Shown one piece after another: positions 8,270 through 16,385 of a stretch of DNA of 50,897 nucleotides. Origin of the DNA: Bacillota bacterium (GTDB taxonomy: Bacteria; Bacillota; Clostridia; Lachnospirales; Lachnospiraceae); the NCBI GenBank assembly GCA_029226935.1, contig JAQXYZ010000057.1, positions 1 to 50,897 on the forward strand. Reading direction: 5' to 3'. Under the pieces are notes generated by a model that searched no databases, had not been told where the DNA came from, and worked only from the letters and a program-made list of their open reading frames with translations. How positions within the stretch are numbered: position 1 is the first letter of the stretch; every line of letters starts with the position of its first letter. A program made the translations under genes and the position numbers.

Positions 8270-9574
8270 TTATTGCATATCTTCAATTGCTGTAAGTGCA
8301 TCCTGCTGGTATTTTTGGGTTGCAGTCTGTACATCCTCACCTGACTTATTGACTGCTGCCAGCATCCCTTCTGCCGGTCCCCACATTACGCTCATTTCCG
8401 GTATATTGGGCATAGGCTGTGCAGTCTGGGCGGTATCCTTGATTGCCACAATCATTTCATTGTCTGCAACTGCAGGATTGTCATAGGCCTCTATATTTGC
8501 AGGTGCACAGTTAGAGCTGATTGCCAGAATTTCTCCTACTTCTTTTCCTGCCAATGTAACCAGAACTTGGCTAATTGCATCCTTTTTACCTTCGGCAGCA
8601 TGCTTCATGACACCTACACCCTGTACCCCTGAAAAAGGTGCAAGTCCGTTACCGTTTGGTAATTTAAAATCTGCCAGAGATTTGATTCCAAGGTCAATTC
8701 CCGCATCCTTAATTCCCGAAATCAGCCATGGTCCTCCTACAATTGCGGCTGCCTTTCCTTCATTGAAAAGTGTAGTTACCGTATTGTAATCTCCGTCTGC
8801 CTGTAATGCTGCAAATTTCTTATTATATTCCACTGCTTCAATCATTTCTTTCGTATCAAGCCCCGGATTTCCGTCCTTATCAATAATATAGCCTCCGAAG
8901 CCATTTATGATAGGTGCCACATTATAAGCTGTTGAGTGCTGGTTCACTACCGCATAATTTCCAGCTGTGGTATCTGTATGTGTTTCCATGTAAGCATATA
9001 ATTCTTCAGTTGTCTCAGGCACAGCACCTTCCCAAAGAGACTTATTATACATAAAAAGCAATGTTTCAAAGTAAACCGGCATAAAATACTGGGTATTCTT
9101 ATAGGTTCCTGCCTCTACAGTCATCGGAAGAAGACCTTCAAATACACTGTCATCTACCAGATCCTTGATTGGAGAAAGAATTCCCATTTCCACAAAGGTT
9201 CCCAAAGAATCATGTGCATAGAAATACATATCCGGTCCGTTTACTGCATCATTTCCATAGAGTTGCAGTTGATCTGTCAATCCACTCTTCTTTTCAAAAG
9301 AGACGCTGATCTGCTTACTCTCTAAAGCTTGGTTAACTGTGTCCGCAATGTTTGCCATAATTGCTTCGTCACCATCATGCCATATCTTAATTTCCACAGG
9401 CTCTGTGACAGTCTGAACAGCTTCCTTCTCCGAGTCTGCCGTTTCCTCCTTTCCTGTTTCCTGTGGTTTGCTTACACTTTCTTCTTCTTTGCTGCCCTGT
9501 CCGCTGCCGCATCCTGTCAGCAATGTAACCGCCATAATTCCACTGAGCATCAGACATAACATTTTCTTCATCAT
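8270..9574 (-). CDS. Maltose/maltodextrin-type extracellular solute-binding lipoprotein
   Basis: 434 aa from the ATG at 9574. An upstream in-frame ATG at 9592 is the ribosome site itself (TGGAGG), so it was rejected. A lipoprotein signal is clear: MMKKMLCLMLSGIMAVTLLTGC, with lipidation at that Cys, followed by a Glu/Ser-rich linker. The mature protein fits family 1 binding proteins: VEIKIWHDGDEAIMANIADTV, then a GPDMYFYAHDSLG hinge region, VGGPWLISGIKDAGI, and the C-terminal AVNKSGEDVQTATQKYQQDA. First gene of the binding protein-permease-permease-GH13 operon. Maltodextrin as ligand is inferred from the GH13 partner. Confidence 0.88.
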   Translation of the reverse strand: MMKKMLCLMLSGIMAVTLLTGCGSGQGSKEEESVSKPQETGKEETADSEKEAVQTVTEPVEIKIWHDGDEAIMANIADTVNQALESKQISVSFEKKSGLTDQLQLYGNDAVNGPDMYFYAHDSLGTFVEMGILSPIKDLVDDSVFEGLLPMTVEAGTYKNTQYFMPVYFETLLFMYNKSLWEGAVPETTEELYAYMETHTDTTAGNYAVVNQHSTAYNVAPIINGFGGYIIDKDGNPGLDTKEMIEAVEYNKKFAALQADGDYNTVTTLFNEGKAAAIVGGPWLISGIKDAGIDLGIKSLADFKLPNGNGLAPFSGVQGVGVMKHAAEGKKDAISQVLVTLAGKEVGEILAISSNCAPANIEAYDNPAVADNEMIVAIKDTAQTAQPMPNIPEMSVMWGPAEGMLAAVNKSGEDVQTATQKYQQDALTAIEDMQ

Positions 9575-9607
9575 AATTTTCCTCCATTCCAAAGCATTTG
9601 CGCTTCT

Positions 9608-9627
9608 TTAGGAAACTAGTTTCCTAA
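9608..9627. promoter_or_regulatory. Palindromic operator for the LacI regulator, before the maltodextrin operon
   Basis: A perfect 20-base palindrome made of the half-site TTAGGAAA, the centre CTAG and TTTCCTAA. It lies 33 bases upstream of the binding-protein start. The same half-site recurs at 9751-9758 in the regulator's own promoter. Confidence 0.7.
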
Positions 9628-9667
9628 TTTTTTGATTGTTTTAAAAATTTCCGGGTCCCCTGAAAAA

Positions 9668-9686
9668 ATACACTTACTATGTGTAT
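9668..9686. repeat. Small inverted repeat in the divergent control region
   Basis: ATACAC and GTGTAT separated by seven bases. It may be a second protein-binding site or lie within the import operon's promoter, whose -10/-35 I could not fix with confidence. Confidence 0.3.
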
Positions 9687-9741
9687 GCTTATATTTTCAA
9701 CTTTTATCATTATTTTTTCAATCATTTAAACTTATTTTTTG

Positions 9742-9770
9742 TTGACTTTGTTAGGAAAGCGCTATACTAT
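9742..9770 (+). promoter_or_regulatory. Promoter of the LacI-family gene with an embedded operator
   Basis: TTGACT (9742-9747), 17 bases, TACTAT (9765-9770). The spacer holds TTAGGAAAGCGCT, whose left half equals the half-site of the palindrome at 9608. Repressor bound here would block RNA polymerase, implying autoregulation. Confidence 0.7.
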
Positions 9771-9815
9771 AAAATCAAATTTAGTAAATATAACAATTGA
9801 TAAAGGAGGAATCAT

Positions 9816-10856
9816 ATGCCAGTGACAATTAACGATGTGGCCAAAGCTGCAGGGGTGTCAGTTTCTACGGTTTCAAAGGTATTGAATCATAAAAGTTCCA
9901 TCTCCTCTGCTACGGTAGACAAAGTTCAGCAGGTTATCCACGATTTGAACTACACCCCAAATGCCCGTGCAGTCAGCTTTGCCAGAGGGGACACGAGAAC
10001 CATTGTCTACCTGACAGCTTTAGGTCGAAATCAAGCCTATCGCAATCCCCATATGTTTGATATCATGTGCGGTGTTCACAGTCAGCTGGCCGACAGCGGT
10101 TATTCCCTTACTCTTGTGGATACCTCCACAGACAACTATCCCGGTGAATCCGTTTCCAAAGTCATGGCACAGAAAAGTGCCGATGCACTTCTGGTACACG
10201 GTTCTGCCATCGCCAATGAAGAAACTGCCTCTTTAATCATCTCCGCCGGATTTCCCCATATCATTATCGGTCATCCCGGCTTCGACAGCTCTCTGTGTTG
10301 GATTGACACCAACCATGGTCTTGCCGGACAGTGTGCCGCGACCCATCTGATTAGCTGTGACTATACCAAAGCAGCTTTTATCGGAGGACGCAAAACCGAC
10401 TATATTTCCAATCAACGTCTGAAGGGATTTATCGGAAAAATGCGTGATTATGGATGTCATGTACCGCCTGAATGGATTGCTTATACCGACTCCGGTACTA
10501 AAGATAGCTATCAGGCGGCAAAAAAGCTACTGGAACTTCCTTTCGGAAAACGTCCACAGGCCATTGTATGTGAGAACAGCTGCATTGCTGTAGGTATTTC
10601 CAATGCCATCCATGATTCTGGTCTTAAAGTTCCCGATGAAATTGCCTTCCTTACCTTTGACTCCTTTCCTTATTCGGGAATTATCGATCCGCCTCCTACT
10701 ATTGTTGATATCGACGTATATGACATGGGCGTACAAGCTGGAAATATGATTCTTCGCAAACTGGAAAACCCAACTCTTTTCGTGCAGAGTTACACAACTC
10801 TTCCAGTTATCCTACAAGGTGAGACAACGCGTCCTGTAAAGGTACATCGTTCCTAA
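9816..10856 (+). CDS. LacI-family transcriptional regulator (probable maltodextrin operon repressor)
   Basis: 346 aa, start after AAAGGAGG. The N-terminal helix-turn-helix is textbook: VTINDVAKAAGVSVSTVSKV then hinge helix NYTPNARAVSFARG. Residues 60-340 form the periplasmic-binding-protein-like sensor domain, with motifs such as ALLVHGSAI, PHIIIGH and DEIAFLTFDSFPYSGIIDPP. It is transcribed away from the import/GH13 operon across a 240-base control region holding two copies of one half-site. It most likely represses that operon and itself until an alpha-glucoside or its phosphate binds. The effector is unknown. A strong hairpin follows the stop. Confidence 0.88.
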   Translation: MPVTINDVAKAAGVSVSTVSKVLNHKSSISSATVDKVQQVIHDLNYTPNARAVSFARGDTRTIVYLTALGRNQAYRNPHMFDIMCGVHSQLADSGYSLTLVDTSTDNYPGESVSKVMAQKSADALLVHGSAIANEETASLIISAGFPHIIIGHPGFDSSLCWIDTNHGLAGQCAATHLISCDYTKAAFIGGRKTDYISNQRLKGFIGKMRDYGCHVPPEWIAYTDSGTKDSYQAAKKLLELPFGKRPQAIVCENSCIAVGISNAIHDSGLKVPDEIAFLTFDSFPYSGIIDPPPTIVDIDVYDMGVQAGNMILRKLENPTLFVQSYTTLPVILQGETTRPVKVHRS

Positions 10857-10859
10857 ATC

Positions 10860-10890
10860 TGAATAAGCGGCGCAATGCGCCGCTTATTCA
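10860..10890. terminator. Bidirectional terminator hairpin
   Basis: TGAATAAGCGGCGC pairs perfectly with GCGCCGCTTATTCA around a three-base loop (AAT). It separates the convergent LacI gene (plus) and SGNH gene (minus). The following T content is modest, but stem stability is high. Confidence 0.75.
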
Positions 10891-10919
10891 ACCTACATAT
10901 ATCTGTTACTCTTCAACTC

Positions 10920-12023
10920 TTATTCCTGACCCAAAACTCCATGGTTCATCAAAAACTGCTTCCACAGTTCATTATAAACCCCCAACAGATGAATTTGGTC
11001 AAAGGTATATTCAGCCTTTAGGTTACCTTCCTCATCACATACCACCTCATTTACGTCAATATAAAAGAACTGTTTGTTATCCGCCAATGTTGCGATGGCA
11101 TGATTTCTTGCGTTGATATTGCTGTTGTTAAAGATTGCATCTTCACTGTTCTTCTTGGCAGATACACCCATAATGCCCTGAATAAAGATCCGGGCATCCG
11201 GCTCAAGCTGATGTAGAGTATCCACCACTAACGTATACTGTTCTATAAAATCCTCTGTAGTGCCTCGCCCCAGTTCGTTGATACCTACCATCAGATATAT
11301 TTTTCCGTAATCATTATTTTCCAATGCTTCCCGAACCGTTCCCAGCCCCTTAAAATTTTCCTCCAGCACCTTATAGATGGTAAGGGAAGTCTCACAATAA
11401 AAGTCTGCATGCTCCGATAAATCTGTATAATCCCGAAGACCTACTGTTCTGGAGTCCCCGATAAACAATGCATCATCAAAGTAACTTTCATCTACCGTAT
11501 CAAAGGCATAAGAAGCTGCCCGCAAAACCCCCGCATCACCATAAATATCTGCTGAAATATGATTGAGATATTCCTCATGAGTGCTCTTTCGCAAAGGCTG
11601 AAGCCTTTCTCCACCGTCAGGAACATCATCAGGAAGCGCGTTCTCAGAAACAGAATTACCGGAGACGGATGGAAGCTGTTCTTCTTCAAAAGCAGTATCC
11701 TCTTGTTCCGGCAGCATAGTAGGCTCAGGCGATATCCCTTCTGTGGGAGTTGCTGCCGTCTCCTGACTTTCCTGCACTGCCATTACCTGCTCTTCCTCCG
11801 GAAGCTGCTGTGCCGTCGGAATGCTGCTTTTCCCCATAAAAATCTGCCACGGATAAATATCATCATTCATCCCTGTAAACATGACGGAAAGAATGGGCAT
11901 CGTAACCGGATCATATTTCTGATCCGCATAAATTGTAAAACGACCCACAATTCCGATTATTGTAAAAAGCAAGCCCAAACCGATTAACAACATTAAGGTA
12001 GGGCACTTCTTTATCCACTTCAT
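10920..12023 (-). CDS. SGNH-fold acyl-transfer/esterase partner of the MBOAT protein (AlgJ/DltD-like role)
   Basis: 367 aa from the ATG at 12023; the ATG twelve bases earlier overlaps the GGAGG site that serves the chosen start. One N-terminal membrane helix (LMLLIGLGLLFTIIGIVGRF) is followed by a low-complexity Glu/Pro/Ser linker (about 75-140) and then an exported SGNH domain. Block I is LFIGDSRTVGLRDY with the nucleophile serine, the middle block is VGINELGRG, and block V is DQIHLLG with Asp and His. It follows the MBOAT gene by 17 bases. Such pairs O-acetylate extracellular glycans or wall polymers: the MBOAT passes acyl groups across the membrane and the SGNH domain places them. The target polymer is unknown. 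Confidence 0.8.
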   Translation of the reverse strand: MKWIKKCPTLMLLIGLGLLFTIIGIVGRFTIYADQKYDPVTMPILSVMFTGMNDDIYPWQIFMGKSSIPTAQQLPEEEQVMAVQESQETAATPTEGISPEPTMLPEQEDTAFEEEQLPSVSGNSVSENALPDDVPDGGERLQPLRKSTHEEYLNHISADIYGDAGVLRAASYAFDTVDESYFDDALFIGDSRTVGLRDYTDLSEHADFYCETSLTIYKVLEENFKGLGTVREALENNDYGKIYLMVGINELGRGTTEDFIEQYTLVVDTLHQLEPDARIFIQGIMGVSAKKNSEDAIFNNSNINARNHAIATLADNKQFFYIDVNEVVCDEEGNLKAEYTFDQIHLLGVYNELWKQFLMNHGVLGQE

Positions 12024-12040
12024 TCCTGCCTCCATTTTTA

Positions 12041-13417
12041 TCAGAAGTTTAAATACATAAAAGGATTTCCCGAACTACTGGAAAGGAAATACACCGACAG
12101 CCAGAATACCACATTCAATAATATGATCATAATCGGATTTTTCTTATGCTTTTCATAAAACCCAAATACTGCCGGAATGCACAGAAAAATTCCGACAATA
12201 AAATAAATTCCGTAGTTCTCCAAATATCTGAAAATATCCTGCTGATTAACCGCTACACCTGCCCCACCGATTAGCGGAAACAGCCGTCCCAAATAAATCC
12301 CAAGCTGCTTTAAATCCGTGATGGCAAACACCACCCAGGTGAGCGGAATCAGCACCAGCACATAAAGGTTCCCGACCACAGGAAACTTTTGCAGGTATTT
12401 TCCGTAAAACAGCTTTTCCAGAATAATAAGCATTCCCAGCACGATACCCCAGATAATATAATTTAAGCCATTTCCATGCCAGATACCGGTCAGCAGCCAC
12501 ACCAGTGCGAGATTCAACACCAGGCGCTTCCTTCCGCATCGGCTTCCACCTAAGGGAATATACACATAATCCCTGAACCAGCTTCCCAGCGTCACATGCC
12601 ATCTTCTGTAGAACTCCGCAATACTTTTTGAAGCATAAGGATGATTAAAGTTCTCAATGAAATTATAGCCAAGCATTACCATAAGACCTGATGCCATCAG
12701 GGAATATCCCCAGAAATCGAAATACAGACGTAAGGAATAGCCTGCTGCCCCCAGCCACGCCAGCGGCGTGGAAATGCTCTGAAATCCAATCATCTGAAGA
12801 TCATTCCACAAAATTGAAAGTCTGTCTGCCAAAAGCACCTTCATTCCAAGTCCAAGGATAAAATATTTTAGTCCATCCTCAAACTGCTCCGTTCCGCAGG
12901 TTCTGTCAAGATCGAATTCACCCTCGTTGTATCTCATGATTGGCCCGGATACCACCTGTGGAAACAGAGTAAAGTAAAGCGCTGTATACTTAAACTTCGG
13001 CTTATTCCAGATTTCTCCACGAAGCAGATCTGCCTGAAAGGAAATCATCTTAAAAATATAAAAACTGATACCTAAAGGTAGAAGTTCATTGTCCACAAAA
13101 ACGGCAAGGCCTTTAAAAACCGCAAGGAACAGAATGTCAATCCCAATTGCCGCAATCATGATCCTCTTGCGCTTCTTTATTTTCCATGGCGGTACGACAT
13201 GCCCTTCGCCAAGCTCCCATACCTTCATTCCCAGATAGTAATTCAACAGGGTTGCCAAAACCAGAACCGTCAGAAAAACAGGCTCGCCAACCGCATAAAA
13301 AATCAGGCTGCCAGCCAACAGTATTGTTTCCCGATGTTTGGGGGGCACAATAAAATATATCACTAGAAATATAGGTAAAAACCGAAATAAAAATTCTAAG
13401 CTCGAAAAATTGACCAT
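12041..13417 (-). CDS. MBOAT family O-acyltransferase (AlgI/PatA-like)
   Basis: 458 aa polytopic membrane protein with about eleven hydrophobic segments. Family signatures: FRFLPIFLVIYFIVPPKHRE at the start, LPLGISFYIFKMISFQADLLRGE, PQVVSGPIMRYNE, FNHPYASKSIAEFYRRWHVT, IPLGGSRCG, and LTGIWHGNGLNYIIWG with the catalytic histidine. This places it with AlgI/PatA-type O-acetyltransferases rather than with DltB. It is first in a two-gene unit with the SGNH protein. No polysaccharide or teichoic acid genes flank it, so the acceptor must be made elsewhere. The promoter at 13468-13496 looks housekeeping. Confidence 0.88.
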   Translation of the reverse strand: MVNFSSLEFLFRFLPIFLVIYFIVPPKHRETILLAGSLIFYAVGEPVFLTVLVLATLLNYYLGMKVWELGEGHVVPPWKIKKRKRIMIAAIGIDILFLAVFKGLAVFVDNELLPLGISFYIFKMISFQADLLRGEIWNKPKFKYTALYFTLFPQVVSGPIMRYNEGEFDLDRTCGTEQFEDGLKYFILGLGMKVLLADRLSILWNDLQMIGFQSISTPLAWLGAAGYSLRLYFDFWGYSLMASGLMVMLGYNFIENFNHPYASKSIAEFYRRWHVTLGSWFRDYVYIPLGGSRCGRKRLVLNLALVWLLTGIWHGNGLNYIIWGIVLGMLIILEKLFYGKYLQKFPVVGNLYVLVLIPLTWVVFAITDLKQLGIYLGRLFPLIGGAGVAVNQQDIFRYLENYGIYFIVGIFLCIPAVFGFYEKHKKNPIMIILLNVVFWLSVYFLSSSSGNPFMYLNF

Positions 13418-13467
13418 AACATTCCCCTGTCTTTATCATATGCCTGAAAACGCTCCCGCCAGCAATC

Positions 13468-13496
13468 ATTGTATCATTCCCATTTTGAATCTACAA
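13468..13496 (-). promoter_or_regulatory. SigA promoter of the MBOAT-SGNH unit
   Basis: TTGTAG (13491-13496), 17 bases, TACAAT (13468-13473), with an extended -10 TG one base before it. Confidence 0.6.
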
Positions 13497-13518
13497 GGAT
13501 GCCGCAAAAGTTTTCTTT

Positions 13519-13547
13519 GAATAATTTTTTTGAAACAATGCAAACTA
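13519..13547 (+). promoter_or_regulatory. SigG-like promoter of spoVAC
   Basis: GAATA (13519-13523), 17 bases, CAAACTA (13541-13547). It differs from the SigG consensus only at the third base of CATNNTA and has the same spacing as the candidates before spoVAA and spoVAD. Confidence 0.55.
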
Positions 13548-13598
13548 AATAGCAGATGAATTTTTCATTTTAAAAGCAAAGCAGAAAGGTAAAAATCT

Positions 13599-14078
13599 AT
13601 GAACAGTCCAAAAAGTGAAGAACAGATGTCTCTTGAAAAAGATTATGAGGAATATGTCAAAAAAATAACTCCTACCCACAATCTCTATCTGCAAATGCTG
13701 CGTGCCTTTATTACCGGCGGCATCATCTGCGTGATTGGACAGCTTCTTTTAAATTTTGCCGGAAATCAGCTGGGAATGGACAAAGAAATGTCAGGAAGCT
13801 TCTGCTCCCTGATTCTTGTATTTGTCAGTGTGCTGTTGACAGGTCTTAACATTTATCCCTCCATCGTTAAATTCGGCGGTGCCGGTGCACTGGTTCCCAT
13901 TACCGGATTTGCCAACTCTGTCGCCGCTCCTGCCGTGGAGTTTAAGAAGGAAGGGCAGGTCTTCGGTATCGGATGTAAAATCTTCACCATTGCAGGGCCC
14001 GTAATTTTGTACGGTATCTTTACCAGCTGGCTATTAGGACTATGTTATTGGCTCCTAAAAATTATGGGAATCCTATAA
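13599..14078 (+). CDS. spoVAC: Stage V sporulation protein AC (SpoVAC)
   Basis: 159 aa, normal length, four to five membrane segments. Recognisable SpoVAC features: EEYVKKITPTHNLYLQMLRA at the cytoplasmic N-terminus, AFITGGIICVIGQLLLNF, FGGAGALVPITGFANSVAAP, EFKKEGQVFGIGCKIFTIAG. In Bacillus SpoVAC behaves as a mechanosensitive channel through which dipicolinate leaves the germinating spore. SpoVAE shares the GGxxCxxGQ element, but the long N-terminal region and PITGFANS segment favour AC. Unlike the usual spoVACDE order it stands alone, on the opposite strand to spoVAD and spoVAA-AB, with its own SigG-like promoter and a perfect terminator overlapping its stop. Confidence 0.88.
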   Translation: MNSPKSEEQMSLEKDYEEYVKKITPTHNLYLQMLRAFITGGIICVIGQLLLNFAGNQLGMDKEMSGSFCSLILVFVSVLLTGLNIYPSIVKFGGAGALVPITGFANSVAAPAVEFKKEGQVFGIGCKIFTIAGPVILYGIFTSWLLGLCYWLLKIMGIL

Positions 14079-14107
14079 CAGGCGCAAAATCTACATTTTG
14101 CGCCTGT
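14078..14107. terminator. Bidirectional terminator hairpin after spoVAC
   Basis: ACAGGCGCAAAAT and ATTTTGCGCCTGT form a perfect 13-base stem around CTAC. It lies between convergent spoVAC and the DUF6062 gene. AT pairs near the loop replace a long T-tail. Confidence 0.75.
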
Positions 14108-14124
14108 CTGCTGAATTGCATATT

Positions 14125-14886
14125 TTATTTATTCATCTTATAAACGGGGTCTGCCGGATAACCACCTTTTAGTTTCTGCATTCCTCTTTGAATTGCATCT
14201 TTAGAATTTTTCCAGTCAGCATCTCTGTTACGATAGTCAAATTTGTCTACCAGCCATGATACATCCCCCTGAAGGCGCTCCATGTTCTTCTCCATCAAAT
14301 CAAACATAGCCGGATAGAAGTCTTTCTTTTCCTTATCATTCAATCTGGTCTCCCCATACTCGCACAGATCTCCAAAATGATGGAGGCAGAACCCTTTTCC
14401 TGAAAGAATACGGTTCTTAAAGTCATCATCCTTTTTATACATATAAAAGAAAGTGTCCATATATCTGTCATAAGTATCTGCAAACCGTTTGCAGATATAG
14501 CAGGATTTTTCTTTTTTCTCCACCCAGATACCGATTGGATTGACCCTCTGAGTATTTTTCTTAAGCTTCCCCATAAGTCCCGTCTTAGAAGGCACAAATT
14601 TCTTAAACTGCTCTTTCATTTCTTTGTTTATCTGCATATAGTGGGTCTTTAATATCCAGCCGTTTCCAAGGGTATTTCCATAGTCAAACATCTTCTTAAA
14701 ATGCTCACGACAAAATCCCTCCTTATCGGTAGCTTCGCGCACATCGCTTTCCATGTAAGAGGAGCCTGAGCCCAGCACAAAATCCATAATATCCTGCTCC
14801 ACAGCTCTTTCTATATAACAGAAAGGGCATTCGTCCCCCGCATTCACTGCATCATTTAATGGTATAGTGTAAAGTTTTTCCTTCAT
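14125..14886 (-). CDS. DUF6062 family protein with paired Cys/His motifs
   Basis: 253 aa soluble protein of unknown function. Two repeats of a Cys/His layout are visible: CPFCYIER followed by FCREHF in the first half, and CYICKR followed by FCLHHFG in the second. Each block could bind a zinc or other metal, or form a redox centre. The N-terminal MKEKLYTIPLNDAVNAGDECPFC is characteristic of the family, which I know mainly from Clostridia. It begins 27 bases after a TetR-family gene on the same strand, so it is probably that regulator's partner or target. No enzymatic motif is evident. Confidence 0.7.
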   Translation of the reverse strand: MKEKLYTIPLNDAVNAGDECPFCYIERAVEQDIMDFVLGSGSSYMESDVREATDKEGFCREHFKKMFDYGNTLGNGWILKTHYMQINKEMKEQFKKFVPSKTGLMGKLKKNTQRVNPIGIWVEKKEKSCYICKRFADTYDRYMDTFFYMYKKDDDFKNRILSGKGFCLHHFGDLCEYGETRLNDKEKKDFYPAMFDLMEKNMERLQGDVSWLVDKFDYRNRDADWKNSKDAIQRGMQKLKGGYPADPVYKMNK

Positions 14887-14913
14887 ATTGCAATAACCTT
14901 CCCCAGACTGATT

Positions 14914-15519
14914 TTATGATTTGTAGCAGAGCTTCCTCATCATTTCCAGATATTGCCTCAACTCCTCATGAAAAATTTCCGGTTGGAAAGATCCGTTCAA
15001 AAAATGCTCCGTCATCAGTCCGTTGGTCGTATATTCTATCATCTTAGTAAGAAGCCTTACATTTGTTTCCTTTTTAAACTTGTCCTGATCTGCCCTTCCA
15101 ATGATCTCCGCATACTTCTCAGGCAGCACGTCTCTTTTATCCTCTGTCTCAACCAGTGCCTCACTCACATTCTCTTCTCTGCTCTTGTTGATAAACTGAA
15201 TCATATATGAATAGTTCTTCATTACTTGAAGCTGAGCCATTCCAATCTGCCCCATCAGTTCAAAATAATCTGTTTCCTTTGCAGAAACCCCTGTTGAAAG
15301 CTCCAGCAAAAGGTATCTGACAGAATAGTCGTAAATAAAGGAATAAAGCCCCAGTTTGCTGATAAAGTAATGGAACAAAAGTCCTTTACTGATTCCTGCC
15401 TCCTTTACAATATCATCCGTACTTGCATGCTCATAACCCTTAAGCGCAAACACTTTCAGGGCTGCATTAATCATTCTATCCTGCTTTTCCTTTTTCAGAT
15501 CAAAAAACTTCTCATTCAT
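14914..15519 (-). CDS. TetR/AcrR family transcriptional regulator
   Basis: 201 aa from the ATG at 15519, which follows GGGAG at good spacing; an upstream ATG lacks such a site. The N-terminal DNA-binding domain is typical: RMINAALKVFALKGYEHAST, then DDIVKEAGISKGLLFHYFISK. The C-terminal all-helical ligand domain (about 75-200) is not diagnostic. It precedes the DUF6062 gene in an apparent two-gene unit and probably regulates this unit through the inverted repeat at 15558-15575. The ligand is unknown. Confidence 0.82.
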   Translation of the reverse strand: MNEKFFDLKKEKQDRMINAALKVFALKGYEHASTDDIVKEAGISKGLLFHYFISKLGLYSFIYDYSVRYLLLELSTGVSAKETDYFELMGQIGMAQLQVMKNYSYMIQFINKSREENVSEALVETEDKRDVLPEKYAEIIGRADQDKFKKETNVRLLTKMIEYTTNGLMTEHFLNGSFQPEIFHEELRQYLEMMRKLCYKS

Positions 15520-15557
15520 ATATACTCCCACTCCCATTTTCCCATTTAACACCAATA

Positions 15558-15575
15558 TTGACTTTGCGAGTCGAA
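15558..15575. promoter_or_regulatory. Candidate TetR operator
   Basis: TTGACT-TTGCG-AGTCGAA is an imperfect palindrome about 40 bases upstream of the TetR start, where an autoregulatory operator would be expected. Confidence 0.35.
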
Positions 15576-15777
15576 CTCTAATATAACATATTTACAGGAT
15601 TCCTTCAATCGCTTGAAACAAACTAGTAGAAAGTTTTTTTCTTCCCCCAATATCTTGTACCTTGGGTGCTTCTACATAAGAACTGTTTTATAGATTTTTT
15701 ATACATATTCTCTTTTCAATTTCACAAAATAGTATTAAGATAGTACTAGACGACAAATAACCGAAAGGAGTACATTT

Positions 15778-16305
15778 ATGTCCAAAAAACTTGGTAAACT
15801 CATACTTTTTTCAGCTGTAGCCGGTGCTGCTGCTTATGGTGCATACCACTATTTCCAAACCAAAGACAACGCTCCTTCCTCAGACAAAAATGAGGATACT
15901 GACGATGATTTTGATGATTTTTCCGAGGATCTTGATGACGAGACTGTTGAAACAAAGGAACGTTCTTATGTATCCTTAAATCTGGATAAGGCTGAAGCCA
16001 TTGCATCAGAAGCATTCCAGAAAGCAAAAGAAGTAATTGCAGATTCTGTACAGCAGCTGCGCGAAAACGTAAAATCTGTGACAGAAAGTCAGGTTGTTTC
16101 TGACGCTAATTTTACTGACCTGACAGCAATCAACAAAGAAAAGACTGCCCAGGAGAATGATACTGCAACGGACGTTTCCAAAGACGAGACACCTGCACAA
16201 GAAGCAGCTGACGAGGATCACACTCAGGAAAAAACAACAGGCGAAGAACCTGCTGCCAGCGAGTCCGCTGAAAAAGTAGAAGAATTCTTTGATGATGAAG
16301 CCTAA
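15778..16305 (+). CDS. Small acidic membrane-anchored protein of unknown function
   Basis: 175 aa, start preceded by AAAGGAG. One N-terminal hydrophobic segment (about 6-25, KLILFSAVAGAAAYGAYHYF) with a short positive tip anchors it in the membrane. Then comes an Asp/Glu-rich stretch with DDDFDDFSEDLDD, a predicted amphipathic helix (DKAEAIASEAFQKAKEVIAD, about 65-95), and a disordered Glu/Thr/Ala-rich tail ending EEFFDDEA. The design recalls YtxH-like small envelope proteins, but I recognise no family. It is a single gene, with a hairpin at 16386-16416 as likely terminator. Base use resembles its neighbours. Confidence 0.65.
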   Translation: MSKKLGKLILFSAVAGAAAYGAYHYFQTKDNAPSSDKNEDTDDDFDDFSEDLDDETVETKERSYVSLNLDKAEAIASEAFQKAKEVIADSVQQLRENVKSVTESQVVSDANFTDLTAINKEKTAQENDTATDVSKDETPAQEAADEDHTQEKTTGEEPAASESAEKVEEFFDDEA

Positions 16306-16385
16306 AACCCCTTTTTTCTTTACAGACTATCATCATATTTCTTTTATATAGCATATATAACAATAATTTTCCATGAAATCAGACA

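Noticed and set aside
9574-9592. Upstream ATG for the maltodextrin-binding protein
   Set aside because: That ATG is part of the GGAGG ribosome site serving the later ATG, which begins a proper lipoprotein signal peptide.
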